A DNA stretch of 64,000 bases from Taxawa tesnikishii (nom. ined.) (lineage: Eukaryota; Ascomycota; Dothideomycetes; Dothideales): positions 558,001-622,000 of the forward strand of contig JAPDRO010000003.1 of assembly GCA_030247885.1 (NCBI GenBank). The letters run 5' to 3'. Shown piece by piece: positions 1 to 10,294 of the stretch. A program made the position numbers and the translations under genes. Within the stretch, counting starts at the first letter, position 1; every line of letters begins with the position of its first letter. Under the pieces are notes generated by a model, which was not told the DNA's origin, did no database searches, and saw nothing but the letters and a program-made list of their open reading frames with translations.

Positions 1-1702
1 CTGCTGGCGCTCGCCCAGATAACCGCCCCACGTGTCCTCACTACCGAAGCGCCAGTTCTTGGTGAAGGGGATGCTGCTGACGACAATCTTCCACCTGACA
101 CCGTGTGGTTCTGATTTCGCGAGGAAGGAGAGCAGATCCGAGAGCTGCGCCTCCCCAGCATCGACTTGCGGTATCCCGGGTTCTCCTCGAGGACCTCGGC
201 GGAGTAAGAGCCGTCGGTGCCGTCAAAGGGATCGCGGTGGGTGCGCGTGTCCATCATGAAGAAACTCGCAGGCCCCTGCGTGAAGGCAAACCACGTGGCG
301 CCGGGTCTGACAGGCGGTGGGTTCGCAGCGACATGATAATGGTGCCATGGGTCCGCAGCTGAAGCGTACACACCGGTGGTATTGCGGTCCCAGTCATTTG
401 CGATCTCGTGGTCGTCGAGGACGTGGATCCAGGGAAGGGATTTGGAAACGGCGGGCCAGTCGGGGGATGAGTATACTTGGCGGTATTCGCGTCTGTAAAC
501 CTCCTTTGTCGTGCCGAAGCGGTGGGGTACGTCGACGTAAATGAAGTCGCCCAGGAAAACCATAAATTGCGCGCCCAGAGTCGGGAGGAGATTGGCGAGA
601 TGGCGGAGGCCAGGTATAGACAGGGGATGCTCGATGGGGTTGTATGGGAAGTGTGGCTTTATGCAAGAAGAGTGCAAGAACGTGAAAACGTTCTGATGTC
701 TTGAAGCAGTGTGGCCAACCCGAGGTGCAGTAATGAAGTAGCCTGTCTGGTTCGTAGAGACTGCGTACTGGTACTTGGTGTCCGGACGAAGGTCCTTGAT
801 GTGGAAGGCTCCGGTGTAGTCGGTGTCCTCATCGAGCCAGTTGATAGAGCCAGCAGACTTCCAGCTGTTGTCGGGTGTATTGTGTCCTTGGTATATGTCC
901 ACCGGCGAATCAGCGTAGCGGTATGAGAGAAAGACCGGGTACTGGTTCGCATGCGGTTCACGGATCAGGACGTCAGCTGTAGTATCCGAGACGTAGCCAA
1001 CGCGGGCCATTGAGAGCCCATGAGCTGGATGGAGGAGAGGGGCTCTGTAGACCAGGTCCGCGGTCATCAGGGCCAGGGCAACGTTGATGGTGATGGCGAG
1101 AGCGCTCCAAAAGCCTCCCTGTGGACTTGGAAGACCGGTCAGGAGTGTCTTCAATCTTTCCGGACCCCTCTCTTCTATGACGATCCGCTCTCGCGTGTCA
1201 AGCTCCACCAAAGGTTCCTTCTCGGCCTGCTCATCCACCAGTTCCGGATCAAGGGCATCCTCAGCATCGGCGCGGTCGGTGATCTCAGTCGCAATAATGT
1301 CGATTTCGTCGGCGATGATTCTCTCAGTCGGAGTCCGCTGTGAGCTGAAGAAGTAGGAGACAAGGTAGACGGCGAGCGCGGCGAAAATGACGGGGGAAGT
1401 CATGGCCCGGAATCCATCTAGGGCGTGTCAGTACTGCAATCACACTAGAAGCGGTGGTTTCAACAGGCCGCCCGTTCCACACACAGATGGTTGCCCGGGA
1501 ATCTCTTTATGGCGAGTCCCCTACGTATGTGCCTAGCAATGTTCTGCCGGACTGCCTTTGCAGCTGATGGCCGGGAGAGCGCGAGGGCATGTGGAAATAT
1601 AGCAACCAGCAACCAGCAACCCACGTACCTAAGGAAGATGTAGGCGCATACTCTCAGCGCAAGCGAGCTGAGTGCGGCCAGTACAGAGAAGGGATCCATC
1701 AT
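1..1702 (-). CDS. PhoD-like membrane phosphatase, 3' end cut by window edge
   Basis: PhoD-type metallophosphoesterase, which cleaves phosphomonoesters or phosphodiesters at a metal centre; fungal members of this form are membrane anchored. Exon 1 (about 1629-1702) encodes a hydrophobic leader beginning MMDPFSVLAALSSLAL; a 211-bp intron (1418-1628) follows, then exon 2 from 1417 to the edge. Visible motifs are a second membrane segment (WSALAITINVALALMTADL), the metal-site block FLGDFIYVDVPHRFG, DDHEIANDWD and MMDTRTHRDPFDG. The order matches the PhoD family. The frame breaks twice at homopolymers: at a 5-base run around 1392-1396 just after the intron, and at a 4-base run around 153-156 inside MLG-EAQLSDLL. 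Both sides of each break are well conserved in style, so sequencing error is likelier than a pseudogene. The C-terminus lies left of the window. It is divergent from the GFA gene at 2129. Confidence 0.85.
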
Positions 1703-2128
1703 CAGTAACCTGGCACGGGGCAAGACACGTTTCTAGGGAGGTGTTCGCGGCATAATGGTGAAGCAAACGCGAAGAAGACGCGCCTGTTCCTTCTCTTACC
1801 TGGCGTGTATCAGGAATGACATCAGGCACGAGACAGTGCCAAGCCCGGAGGCCGGATATCGTCGGCTCGTCGGGCCGGGCACCAGCCTCCAGCCTCCAGG
1901 CTTCAGGCCCTCCTCCATCTCGCCTTTTCGAGAAGGAGCGGAGCGGGAGCGGTATCCCACTCCACCTTCGCGGCCTGTCCTACTCCACCCTTGGCGGCCT
2001 TACCTGTAGATAAGACATATAACACTCCTCCACCGCTCACTTCGTTCGGCCTCCGTAAGTCTCACTCTCACTTTATTCTACATTCCCCCGGCTGCACATC
2101 ATATACCATCGCAACATCCTCCGCCACA
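1703..2128. other. Divergent intergenic region (PhoD / GFA)
   Basis: About 430 bp shared promoter space between the leftward phosphatase and the rightward GFA gene. The half nearest the GFA start is rich in CT and CCTCC tracts, as is common in filamentous-fungal promoters. I see no defined binding site. Confidence 0.5.
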
Positions 2129-2680
2129 ATGTCCAAAGGCGGCCCCCTTCCCACCACCAAACGCCTACTCGGCCAACTACACCGGCAACTGCCACTGCGG
2201 CGCCATCCGCTTCGCCTGCAAGCTATCCCCGCCTTTGCACCCCGAGGACTCGGACCCTCGCTGTCCCGAATCCGAGCTCTGCGAGGTCATGCGCTGCAAC
2301 TGCAGCATCTGCACAAAGAGCGGCTATCTGCTCGTCTACCCCTTCCAGCGCGATTTCCGCTGGACCCGCGGCGAGGACAAGATCAAGAGCTACTACTTCG
2401 GCGCAAAGACAAAGGCCCAGTGGTTCTGTGGCGAGTGCGGCAGCAGCATCGGCATTGACTTGACGAGCCTGGGCGAGGTGCACGGCGGCACAAAGTACGG
2501 GATAAATGTAAGTAGAATTGTGTCATCTTTTGTCCGGTGATCTGAGAGGAAAGTGAAGGACCGTGTTGATCATGTGTGGCGTAGGTCAGCTTGTTCAAGG
2601 ATATCGACACAAGCACCTTAAAGTACAAGCAGGGGAACGGAAGGGACATCCTGGGCCCACACTATAAAATCGATGAGTAG
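2129..2680 (+). CDS. GFA-family (CENP-V/GFA domain) zinc protein
   Basis: Glutathione-dependent formaldehyde-activating (GFA) fold protein; family members bind zinc through cysteine clusters, and the substrate of most fungal paralogues is unknown. Exon 1 is 2129-2507, the intron 2508-2584 (GTAAGT donor, AG acceptor) and exon 2 2585-2680, giving about 157 aa. The cysteine clusters are CHCGAIRF near the start, then CNCSICTKSG and CGECGSS, the expected GFA order. The C-terminus ends DILGPHYKIDE. The ATG at 2129 is out of frame with the domain; the frame is joined only if the C5 run at 2143-2147 has the wrong length. The next in-frame ATG (2235) would remove the first zinc ligands, so I keep 2129. 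Its 3' end converges on the GH76 gene. Confidence 0.8.
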
Positions 2681-2762
2681 CCCTAGTCTGTGAACCGATC
2701 AAGGGGAAGAAACGGGTTACCAATCATGGCATCTTTGCATGACTCGTGATTGGGGGCATCGC

Positions 2763-2806
2763 TTGGAAGTTGGTTGGAAATTGGTTGGAAGTTGGTTGGA
2801 AGTCGA
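2763..2806. repeat. 11-bp tandem array, TTGGAAGTTGG unit, 4 copies
   Basis: Four head-to-tail copies of TTGGAAGTTGG with one or two changes (the second copy is TTGGAAATTGG). It sits 65 bp from the AGCTTCACTTC-type array and has the same period but a different unit sequence. Confidence 0.85.
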
Positions 2807-2870
2807 TAATAGAATCCCATTCTCGCACATTACTCCATTTCATTGAAACTCAGAACGACAGTAACTAGGA

Positions 2871-2947
2871 TGCTTCGCTTGTGCTTCACTTCAGCCTCAC
2901 TTGGGCCTCATTTTGGTTTCGTCGTAGGATCATTTCAGCTTCACGTG
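2871..2947 (+). repeat. Degenerate 11-bp tandem array A (AGCTTCACTTC family)
   Basis: Seven consecutive 11-bp units with no length change. Examples are TGCTTCACTTC at 2882, AGCCTCACTTG at 2893 and AGCTTCACGTG at 2937. Units differ by up to half their bases but the phase never slips. Related arrays lie at 9905, 12481 (opposite strand) and 16610. Confidence 0.75.
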
Positions 2948-3208
2948 AGCAGTCCGCTCTCGATTGTCCGGGGGAAGGGTAGTAAGAGAGGACACGACTT
3001 CTGAAACACGCGACGTGACCATGAGAAGATTGCATTGCAAAGTGGTATCTACGCTTCGGCTACACATGACTCCACGCTGTACAGATCGTGACTCATACCC
3101 AACCACCAACCAGATCCAAACATCCACGAAACGCCAACCGCATCGAAACACCGAAAACTATGTACAACCATCTTCTACGTTCCCTCTATCCTCTGCGATG
3201 CAGCGCAA

Positions 3209-4306
3209 CTATGACACAGCTGCGGCAGCCACCAAGCAGTCGAGCGCAGAGCTCTGGCCGGCGGGCTCAGCATCATAGTACGGGCCCTGCCACGCCGTAC
3301 CCAGTTCGCCATCGTTTTGGTCCTTGGCCCAGATCGCGTCCGCGTTCTTCTGCAAGAACGTCACGTACGCATCATCGGGCGCGTGCTCTTGCAAATAGTG
3401 CAGGTTCCTTGCAAACACGCCCTTGAACTGCGCGCTCGTGGGGTCCATCGGCTGCTTCTCGTTCGGCTCGGTCAGGATCCCGTCGTCATCCACGAGCTTG
3501 GCGATGGTCGCGTGCGCGATCTTAGACGCGGTGGGGAGGTACGAGGGATCCGGGGCGGCCATGTTGAGCTCGACCAAGCCACCGAGGATCACTCCTTGGT
3601 TGTAGGTAAAGGTGGTCGCGCCGTTGTTCTTGCACGTTTTGAGGTCGATGCCGTCGTTGATCAGGTTGTCGGAGTTGATGAGACCGCTGCCGGAGAACCA
3701 TTCCCACTCTTTTTGCGCCCAGCCCAGGTACTCGCTCTTTTTGGAGGGGACGCGGTTCGCGAGCGATGCGGCTGCGGAGAGGAAAAGCGAGTTTCCGATC
3801 GCGGTGTTGGCTTGCGGGTTCTGAGCGTCGCCGGGCTTGTTCCACCAGTGTCCGCCGCATGTGGCGTTCCAGCCTGTAGTCATGTCGTCGAAGATGGTTT
3901 CGGCTTGCGAAAGGTAGCGCGGGTCCTTTGTGAAATCGTAACCTTTGATGAACGCGAGCGCCCACCAGCCCTCGTCGTCGTAGAAGGCGTTGAGGAAGCC
4001 CTTGGCTCCAGCAGCTTTACCTGGCGCCTTCTGCAGGGTGTTGTTGAAAATTTTCTCCGCTGCGTCGGCGTATTGCTGGTTGACCAATGCCAAATCGCCC
4101 AGCACAGTAAGAACGTTGGCCGAGTTCCACCACATGTTCTCCCAAAGTCCGGTCGACTCATTGTACCAGTTCTTGTTCATGACATCGGCGGCCTGGGTTG
4201 CATGGGATGAGTAATCCCCAGCACTGGCAGCGGACACGTCGGTGCTGTAGAGGGCTAGCAGCAAGCAGCCGCTGCTTAAGGAGACGAGTTGTTTTCGGAA
4301 AAGCAT
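3209..4306 (-). CDS. Secreted GH76 alpha-1,6-mannanase-like glycoside hydrolase
   Basis: Glycoside hydrolase family 76: cleaves or transglycosylates alpha-1,6-mannan, in fungi usually while cross-linking GPI mannoproteins to the wall. Single exon of 365 aa with an N-terminal signal peptide (hydrophobic SSGCLLLALYSTDVSA). The catalytic aspartate pair is visible at residues 110-111 in FYDDEGWWALAFIKGYD, and the family motif NQGVILGGLVEL follows in the second half. N-glycosylation sequons are present (NESTG, NNTL, NATC). The protein ends ALDCLVAAAAVS, a short weak hydrophobic tail that does not look like a clear GPI signal, so it is probably a soluble secreted enzyme rather than a Dfg5/Dcw1-type anchored one. 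A TATA-like element (CGATATATATACC) lies near 4390. The 297-aa open frame on the other strand is a shadow. Confidence 0.9.
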   Translation of the reverse strand: MLFRKQLVSLSSGCLLLALYSTDVSAASAGDYSSHATQAADVMNKNWYNESTGLWENMWWNSANVLTVLGDLALVNQQYADAAEKIFNNTLQKAPGKAAGAKGFLNAFYDDEGWWALAFIKGYDFTKDPRYLSQAETIFDDMTTGWNATCGGHWWNKPGDAQNPQANTAIGNSLFLSAAASLANRVPSKKSEYLGWAQKEWEWFSGSGLINSDNLINDGIDLKTCKNNGATTFTYNQGVILGGLVELNMAAPDPSYLPTASKIAHATIAKLVDDDGILTEPNEKQPMDPTSAQFKGVFARNLHYLQEHAPDDAYVTFLQKNADAIWAKDQNDGELGTAWQGPYYDAEPAGQSSALDCLVAAAAVS

Positions 4307-5561
4307 GGCGGAAACCGTAGTCTGTATCTTAGAGGATGGTAGGAATGTGATGATGAGGACAGAACAGAGACAGAATGAACGGAACGGAGGCGATATATAT
4401 ACCTTGATATGACGAGCAATTGGTATCTCAGACCCACTGTCATTGCGCCCTCGTGGACATGGCCAGCACCGTTACCAGGCAGTGCAACTCTTCTTCCTCC
4501 ATGGCCAAGTGTCGCGCTAAACGACTGAATCGCCAGAACCGTCAGGCCTTCTAACTTAACGACTGTCGCGAGGAGCCATCCATGAGGGAGAAAACAGACG
4601 GCCAGGCCGGCTCCCATTCCTCTACAGCGCGACTCGTACAGCATGAAACACTTGGCGCAGAGGAACATCTTGTTATGCCATCACCCAAAGCAGCAAGGCG
4701 CCAATAACGCAGCGAATCCCGCGATGTTTTGCGATTCAGAACCAAGGAAAGAGCCATCCCCACGAAGACGATCAGAGCCACGTCGCTGTGCTCTGATTGC
4801 GAGGTGCGCTAGGCTCTGAGCCACAAGAGGGTGAATTGGTGCGGAAGAAAGAGCCGGTTTCGACTGCGCAAATCCTAGTGCGATAGCAGGATCACCGGCC
4901 TTACAAAAACGAAGCGATGTAGGTGTTAAGGATTGAGGCTGGAGGGGAGGCTAGTGATGATGGTTCGGCCTAGAGGGAGGAAGGAGCCGGCGTCCGTCGA
5001 ATTAAGCTTGGCGCGGATCTGTTGTATGTACCCTAATATAGATCAGCTACCACCTGAAATGCCACATGCTCATTTCGGGTAACAACATTGATCTGCAGGG
5101 CTGGGGCTATCAGGGGCTTTATTCCACTCGTCTCAAGGGCGGTGCTAACCCAACTGCCGTCATCGGCCCCATGGTTGACGATCGCGCGGTGCGCAGCTAT
5201 ACCGATACCACGCGACTAATGGCAAGGTAGTATGGATCAAGAGACAACTCGTGTTATGAAGAAAGAACGACACGGGTATAAGCCTGTCTACATATGTCAT
5301 TGTAAAAAGCTAACAGGAATCTTTCGACGAAAGTCAGAACGGTCGGAGATCGCGTGCTTGTGGGTAGGGATCATGGTCCACATCGCCCAGAGATATCCAT
5401 CTAGAGCCTTGCAGGCTCGATCCAATCCTTGGTGTGTGGCGGTGATAACACATCGTTTGATATTTGTTGTGGTCCCGCCTGCACGATCCATGGACCCGAC
5501 TCATACAACGCCTACGCTAATCATTAACTCGTGTGAATCATCCAACAGCCTATGTCACTCC
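4307..5561. other. 1.25 kb intergenic region
   Basis: Contains the upstream region of the GH76 gene (TATA-like tract near 4390) and the 3' side of the MFS gene. Apart from the coding-like fragment at 5043-5230, I see only short frames without family features. Confidence 0.5.
5043..5230 (+). pseudogene. Coding-like fragment of unknown origin
   Basis: A 62-codon open frame bounded by stops, whose composition reads like real protein (for example LISGNNIDLQGWGYQGLYS and TAVIGPMVDDRAV). I cannot assign it to a family. It has no plausible upstream start and no splice sites that join it to a neighbour. It may be the relic of a lost gene, or chance. Confidence 0.25.
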
Positions 5562-7256
5562 TCATCGAGATGGAGAGCGAACAGTCTTCTCGGTGTGCGT
5601 AATGCCTTCCAGCTTGTCGTGGACCACGCTCCCCTCCACCGTCTCGTCAAAGACGTCCACCTTAGTCGAAGCGAACTTTCTCGCGTTGACGCCGCGCTCG
5701 AAGAGCAGATCGAGCTCGGCAAAGGTACGACCTGCAGGCTCAGGCACCCGGAAGTAAGTGTAGATGATGCAGAGGAAGCAGATTCCTCCCCAGAAGAAGC
5801 CGGTATAGTTGCCCCAGTCCCAAGCTCCCGGGTTCAGCATGTACGGCGTAAAGACACCGCAGATGATACCCACGACATTGTACAGATTGCGGCCGAGCAC
5901 AACGGTCTTGATCTGCAGGCGGCGGGTGGAGAGCTCAGCAACAAGCGAGTAGCAAACCGTACCGACAGAGAGTTGATAGCACAAAGCCCAGATGAGCATG
6001 ATGGAGCCGGTAGCGAGGGAAGCTTCCTGCTTGTGCGCATGAGGGACGAGGCCGAGGAAGCCCATGACGAGGAGCATGACGCAGAGACCGCAGAGACCGC
6101 ACAGGTACAACGAGCGACGACCCAGACCGAGGGTCATGAGGAACCATGCGCCGAACACTCCTGCCATGTTGATGCCGTACTGGCCCAGGGCAAAGTCATA
6201 GGCCTTGGATGGTGCGAGACCGGCTTGTTCAAGGAAGTAGGTCGAGTACCCGGAGAAAGAGTTGCCGCTCAAGTTCTGCATGGCCCATACCATGCAGATG
6301 ATTTCGGTCCTTCGGAGGTCAGTGCCTTTGAAGCAGTCAAGGTAACTGGCACCCTTGGTGATCTTCTCCTCGAGCTTGGTAGTGTGCACCATCATGGCTA
6401 CGGTCTCATCGGCGTCGAAGTCGGTCTCACGGTTGGTGCTGGTCAGACGGAGGAGTGACTTCTTGGCCTCCTCAACCCTTCCCTTTCTGACAAGCCACCA
6501 CGGCGACTCTGGAGCGCATGCAATTCCAACAAGAAGGGGAACAGGCCACATCCACTGGAGCGCATATGGGATACGGTAGGCCCACTGGTCGGTGCGGCCC
6601 AACATGGACTTGATAACTCCGATACCGATGGTTTGACCGAGACCCCAGCAGAAGTTGACGTATGTGGTGAGGTAGCCACGCAATGCGACAGGGCACACCT
6701 CAGAAGCGTATGTGATGGTCAAGGTCTGGAACACGCCCCAAGGGATACCACACAGGATCTCGGCGACCTGGAGGGCGACAACATCCTTAGCGGTAAAGAA
6801 GATTGCGGTGAAAGCGATGATAAGGGTAAGGCAGGTCATGACGGTGTACCGGTATCCAAAGCGCTCAGAGACGTATCCGTTGATGAAAAGACCAATGATC
6901 TCTCCCACGTTGGCACCGTTGCTGAGACCGGCTTGCCATCGTGCAGGAACCTGGTATGAACCGTCCGGCAATTGCTCGCCGTACTTCTGGTTGAATTGAG
7001 GGAAGCCGTAGAAGTTGCTGAGAAGGCAAACGTCGTAGCCCTCCATGCAGATGCATGTGGAAATCAGCACGCTCCAAGCCACGGCCTTGGGATATAGCTT
7101 GATACCCTGCCAGAGGGTCATTTTATGTTCCTTGTCGGAAGCCTTCTTGGCGTTGATGGTGACTTCGTTCGTTGATTTGCTCTGCTCGAGGTGGTCCTCG
7201 GCGGGAAAGTGGAGCGGCGCATCCTTGGCCTCGATGTCGTTGCGTGAGGAAGACAT
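5562..7256 (-). CDS. MFS sugar transporter, maltose/alpha-glucoside permease type
   Basis: Proton-coupled sugar importer of the plasma membrane, major facilitator superfamily, close in style to yeast Mal31/Mal61-type permeases. One exon, 564 aa, 12 expected membrane segments and a long hydrophilic N-terminus. Signatures include SERFGYR (about residues 130-136) in the loop after TM2, PESPWWLVRKGR at 249-260 (the sugar-transporter PESPR-like motif after TM6) and RVPEPAGRTFAELDLLFERG near the C-terminus, which is typical of the maltose permease group. The substrate cannot be read from sequence; alpha-glucosides are a fair guess. No glucosidase or regulator gene lies next to it, so it is not an obvious MAL cluster. 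The frame is fully intact. A 408-aa open frame on the opposite strand (5232-6458) is a shadow. Confidence 0.92.
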   Translation of the reverse strand: MSSSRNDIEAKDAPLHFPAEDHLEQSKSTNEVTINAKKASDKEHKMTLWQGIKLYPKAVAWSVLISTCICMEGYDVCLLSNFYGFPQFNQKYGEQLPDGSYQVPARWQAGLSNGANVGEIIGLFINGYVSERFGYRYTVMTCLTLIIAFTAIFFTAKDVVALQVAEILCGIPWGVFQTLTITYASEVCPVALRGYLTTYVNFCWGLGQTIGIGVIKSMLGRTDQWAYRIPYALQWMWPVPLLVGIACAPESPWWLVRKGRVEEAKKSLLRLTSTNRETDFDADETVAMMVHTTKLEEKITKGASYLDCFKGTDLRRTEIICMVWAMQNLSGNSFSGYSTYFLEQAGLAPSKAYDFALGQYGINMAGVFGAWFLMTLGLGRRSLYLCGLCGLCVMLLVMGFLGLVPHAHKQEASLATGSIMLIWALCYQLSVGTVCYSLVAELSTRRLQIKTVVLGRNLYNVVGIICGVFTPYMLNPGAWDWGNYTGFFWGGICFLCIIYTYFRVPEPAGRTFAELDLLFERGVNARKFASTKVDVFDETVEGSVVHDKLEGITHTEKTVRSPSR

Positions 7257-8551
7257 ACTTGCGCGCGGATGGATGGCGGTCTAGGGTTTCTCGGACGTGA
7301 GCGGCGGCGACTGCTGTGATGAGGAAGGTTCGTTACGGAGACAAGAATAGTAGTGTGGGCGGTATAGCAAGGGAATGATAGTAGGGTATTATCAGCGAGG
7401 GTGGTATTGAAGGGTAAGTGAGGGTTGCGGCGCAGAGTCGCCCAATTGTTGCGATGAGGAGGAAAGGAAGCAGCGGCGAGAGTGGGAAACGACAGGGTTT
7501 TTATTTCATACTTACCACACCGGATCATCATGTTCCCTAGTAGATGGAACAATCTGGCTGGCGGAGAGGAGTGGGATAAACCATGAGCCGACGATCACCG
7601 ACGCGCGCGATCACGCGACACTCACTACCCCAGAAGAACCCCGCCCGACAACCCTTTGGGGAGACACAAGAAGGATTGGCCGGGGAAGTGAAGGTGCGGG
7701 AGCTCTGGAAGCACACTTCTGCATGTTGTGCAGGGGTTAGAGAGTGAGTGTCGGGTAGATTCGTTGTCGGTTCAGCCTCCTGCGTTGAGCGAAAAGGTCA
7801 GGAATTCGGCTGTGGCGCTTGTTTCGCGTCGGATCAACCTGCTGTGAAACAGTTCGAAGGAAGGTGCGTCGGCGCGCTAGGAAGAGAGTATTGCCGAGCA
7901 CACGGCTACATGTCCGACATTGCTCGGCTGGTTCCATCTGCCCAGGAAAGCTCCACTTCGGACTGACTTGGACAAGCTTGACTGTGCTTGTCAGCACCTC
8001 TCACAATCCATCTTTCGTCGCGTTGCAGTGCCTTTGCTTCTTTTTGCGTCAGGCAACACCAACCTCTTGCGAGCCTGATCGCTCATATATAAGGAGTTGT
8101 CGAAGAGGTATGGAGATGACACTCGTTAATCTCCTTCTCCTCCGCTCGTAGTGAAAAACATTACTTGTTTCCGTCGCTGCTGGAGAGGAGCGTTTTTAGT
8201 TGGCCATACCCATGCCGAGACTTGTCCTTCAGCAGCAGCAGCAGCAGCAGCAGCAGCATGCTCTGCACGCAACACGACAAATGTATTTCTGTATGTCTGA
8301 GACACCCTCCATGTCTTTCGTCGTCGTTCGAACACGGCGGCCTGCATATTCTCCTGCGACGCTGTGTTACATCTGCTTAAGCCAATTGGCTGTGTGTCTT
8401 GTGTCGCCTGAATGCGTGTGGCATCAAAGACTGGGTGAGATTCTGGTAACGAGGAAAGGTGAAAAAATATAAACTTCCTATATCTTCACACGTCACTTTC
8501 CACACTATATCTCACCGGAGCTAGATTGAAAAATCCCCCACGATCCTTCCA
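7257..8551. other. 1.3 kb upstream region of the MFS gene with a CAG microsatellite
   Basis: Probable promoter of the leftward MFS carrier and of the rightward unassigned gene at 8552. It carries the CAG repeat at 8230-8256. Short open frames across the repeat (poly-Gln or poly-Ser) show no other coding signal. Confidence 0.5.
8230..8256. repeat. CAG trinucleotide microsatellite, 9 copies
   Basis: Nine perfect CAG units followed by CAT. It is intergenic on present evidence, so the length may vary among strains. Confidence 0.9.
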
Positions 8552-9439
8552 ATGGCGAATCTTCTCGCAGGATACCGACTCGATGTCGGTCCAGTGACTG
8601 TCAACCTCCAACTTCTCATCAACTTCCAAAGAATCGCATCCGAACCCGCATCTGCCTACCAATACGCGCGTATCTGGTGGCACCACTGTGTAATCCGGAC
8701 GCTTTTTCCGATAGCTACTTGGATCCAGAGTAAGATGGACCAAAGCATGACGGCTATTGAGGCTTTCCAGGAGCAGATACCGGAACACGAGGGCAACGAG
8801 GATATACCCATAGAACTCAGAAGCAGCCCCCGCTCATAGCTGGGACGACGAGATCAACGACAGTGAAGAGAGCGACGGGAGCCTTGAAAGTGATGACAGC
8901 ACCGCTGGACACACCTCGCCTCCTGGAACTGATACCGCTTCAGGAATTTTACTGCCAGGGCCTCCATCGCGTCGTTTTTCACTTACAGTGAACTTCGACA
9001 GGCCATCTTGCAATACATCGCGGGAGGGGCCCATGAAGAACTGCTAGGAGTGATTCTGCCACGACCATTGCCGTTCTACGTCGGATTGGATGGCAAAGTC
9101 TACTATCGCCACACTGGACACATGTTTAGTACGAACCGTTTTCGGGCGATGCATGTCCGGAGATCGAGCAGCTTGAGGCACGAACTCAACCGTCAGGAAG
9201 ACCCTGTCTCGACGCCCACCTACTCTTCGGTCAATGTCGCCGCGTCGTCGTTTATTGCTTCGTCGAACAAAAGACAGAGGTCTGACGATTCGGCAAACGA
9301 TAGCGCTGTTGGCGAGGAAAGTATATCGCTAACAGCCTTATCACGAAACCCGTCAGCATCTCCACGCAGGGTGCGCCGTCAAAACCCGTCCCCGTCGACA
9401 CACGATGCTATGCCCGAGATTCACGCGCAGACGCCGTGA
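8552..9439 (+). CDS. Unassigned protein, about 295 aa, frame broken at two homopolymers
   Basis: I do not recognise this gene. Three consecutive same-strand frames line up into one protein if two run-length errors are allowed: a C5 run at 8827-8831 and a T5 run at 8975-8979. The central part is the best conserved in style (SELRQAILQYIAGGAHEELL, then PLPFYVGLDGKVYYRHTGHMF), like a small folded domain. It is preceded by an acidic segment (DDEINDSEESDGSLESDD) and followed by a Ser/Arg-rich disordered tail ending at 9439. The start at 8552 is uncertain; an in-frame ATG at 8732 is an alternative, and an unseen 5' intron is possible. Function unknown. Confidence 0.5.
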
Positions 9440-10294
9440 TTCATCTGGACAATCCATTCTATAGAACTCGCGGTAATGACGCCCAGACCAACGTACTCTC
9501 GGCTTCCGACATCTCGTATCTTGCACGGAGGTGGACACTCACGAAGTGTGCTGCTCATGAGCCGTTTGGAAGCAAGCCAAAGCGCGCGTCGAGGATTACA
9601 TGGCATGCACGCCGTGGCTGGTGATTAACCACAGCTGCACGAAACCGAAACCCACACGAGGTATCAGCAGCGGCGGTAGATGGCGCTCAGTAAGGGAAGG
9701 GGTGATATAGCGAGAAACAGGCTAAGCTGGTGGTGTGTTCTTTCGGTCATCAAGAGTACCTGAAGGACAGGAAGATTGGCATAGATGTTGAAATACAGTT
9801 CACGGTAACCGGTCCACCTCGGGATTAGCATGCTACAACTTGTCTGTTCACCCCCGTTGTACCACATTCTTCCACTGTTATTCCAGGGTACTGACGCTCT
9901 ACTGAGCTTCATCTGTGTTCTGCTTGACCCTTGATTTCGCTTCACCTAACCATCACTTATGCTTTAGCTTCACTTCGGCTTTATCAGGTTGCGATAACAA
10001 ATTCCTACAAATCTGCAGTAGCCTATTGGTTACGGTTCAGGAGCGAGAGAGAACGAGAAGCGACACCACTTTATTGACAAGGAAAAGTTGGCCGAGGAAG
10101 GCGAGGGCATGACGGGCCATAAGCTCCAATTCCGACGTTCAGCCAATGATTCTCACATCATCCTACTCTGCAAATTTACCTACATATCTTCGTCACCATC
10201 TGCACGAACAGGGGACAACAGACGAACGCCCCGTACACCTTCTCTCTAAGAATCTCCAATCTCCCCATCCATCTCCCATGCTTACCCAAATGGT
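9440..10294. other. Convergent intergenic region with repeat array B
   Basis: Lies between the 3' end of the unassigned gene and the 3' end of the M20 peptidase gene. It contains the degenerate 11-bp array at 9905-9987. Nothing else was seen. Confidence 0.5.
9905..9987 (+). repeat. Degenerate 11-bp tandem array B (AGCTTCACTTC family)
   Basis: Five 11-bp units from AGCTTCATCTG (9905) to ACCATCACTTA (9949), a 6-base partial unit, then AGCTTCACTTC (9966) and GGCTTTATCAG (9977). Same period and consensus as array A. Confidence 0.65.

Larger units (their letters stand above)
2681..3208. other. Convergent intergenic region with two 11-bp-period repeats
   Basis: Lies between the 3' ends of the GFA (+) and GH76 (-) genes. 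It holds two short tandem arrays, both with an 11-bp period, described separately at 2763-2806 and 2871-2947. No coding potential was seen beyond short chance frames. Confidence 0.6.

Noticed and set aside
3317-4210. 297-codon open frame on the plus strand
   Set aside because: Antisense of the GH76 gene.
5232-6458. 408-codon open frame on the plus strand
   Set aside because: Antisense shadow of the intact MFS transporter; no domain, and its openness follows from codon bias of the true gene.
8200-8472. Poly-Gln ORF across the CAG repeat
   Set aside because: Only the repeat itself looks protein-like; the surrounding frame has no coding signal.
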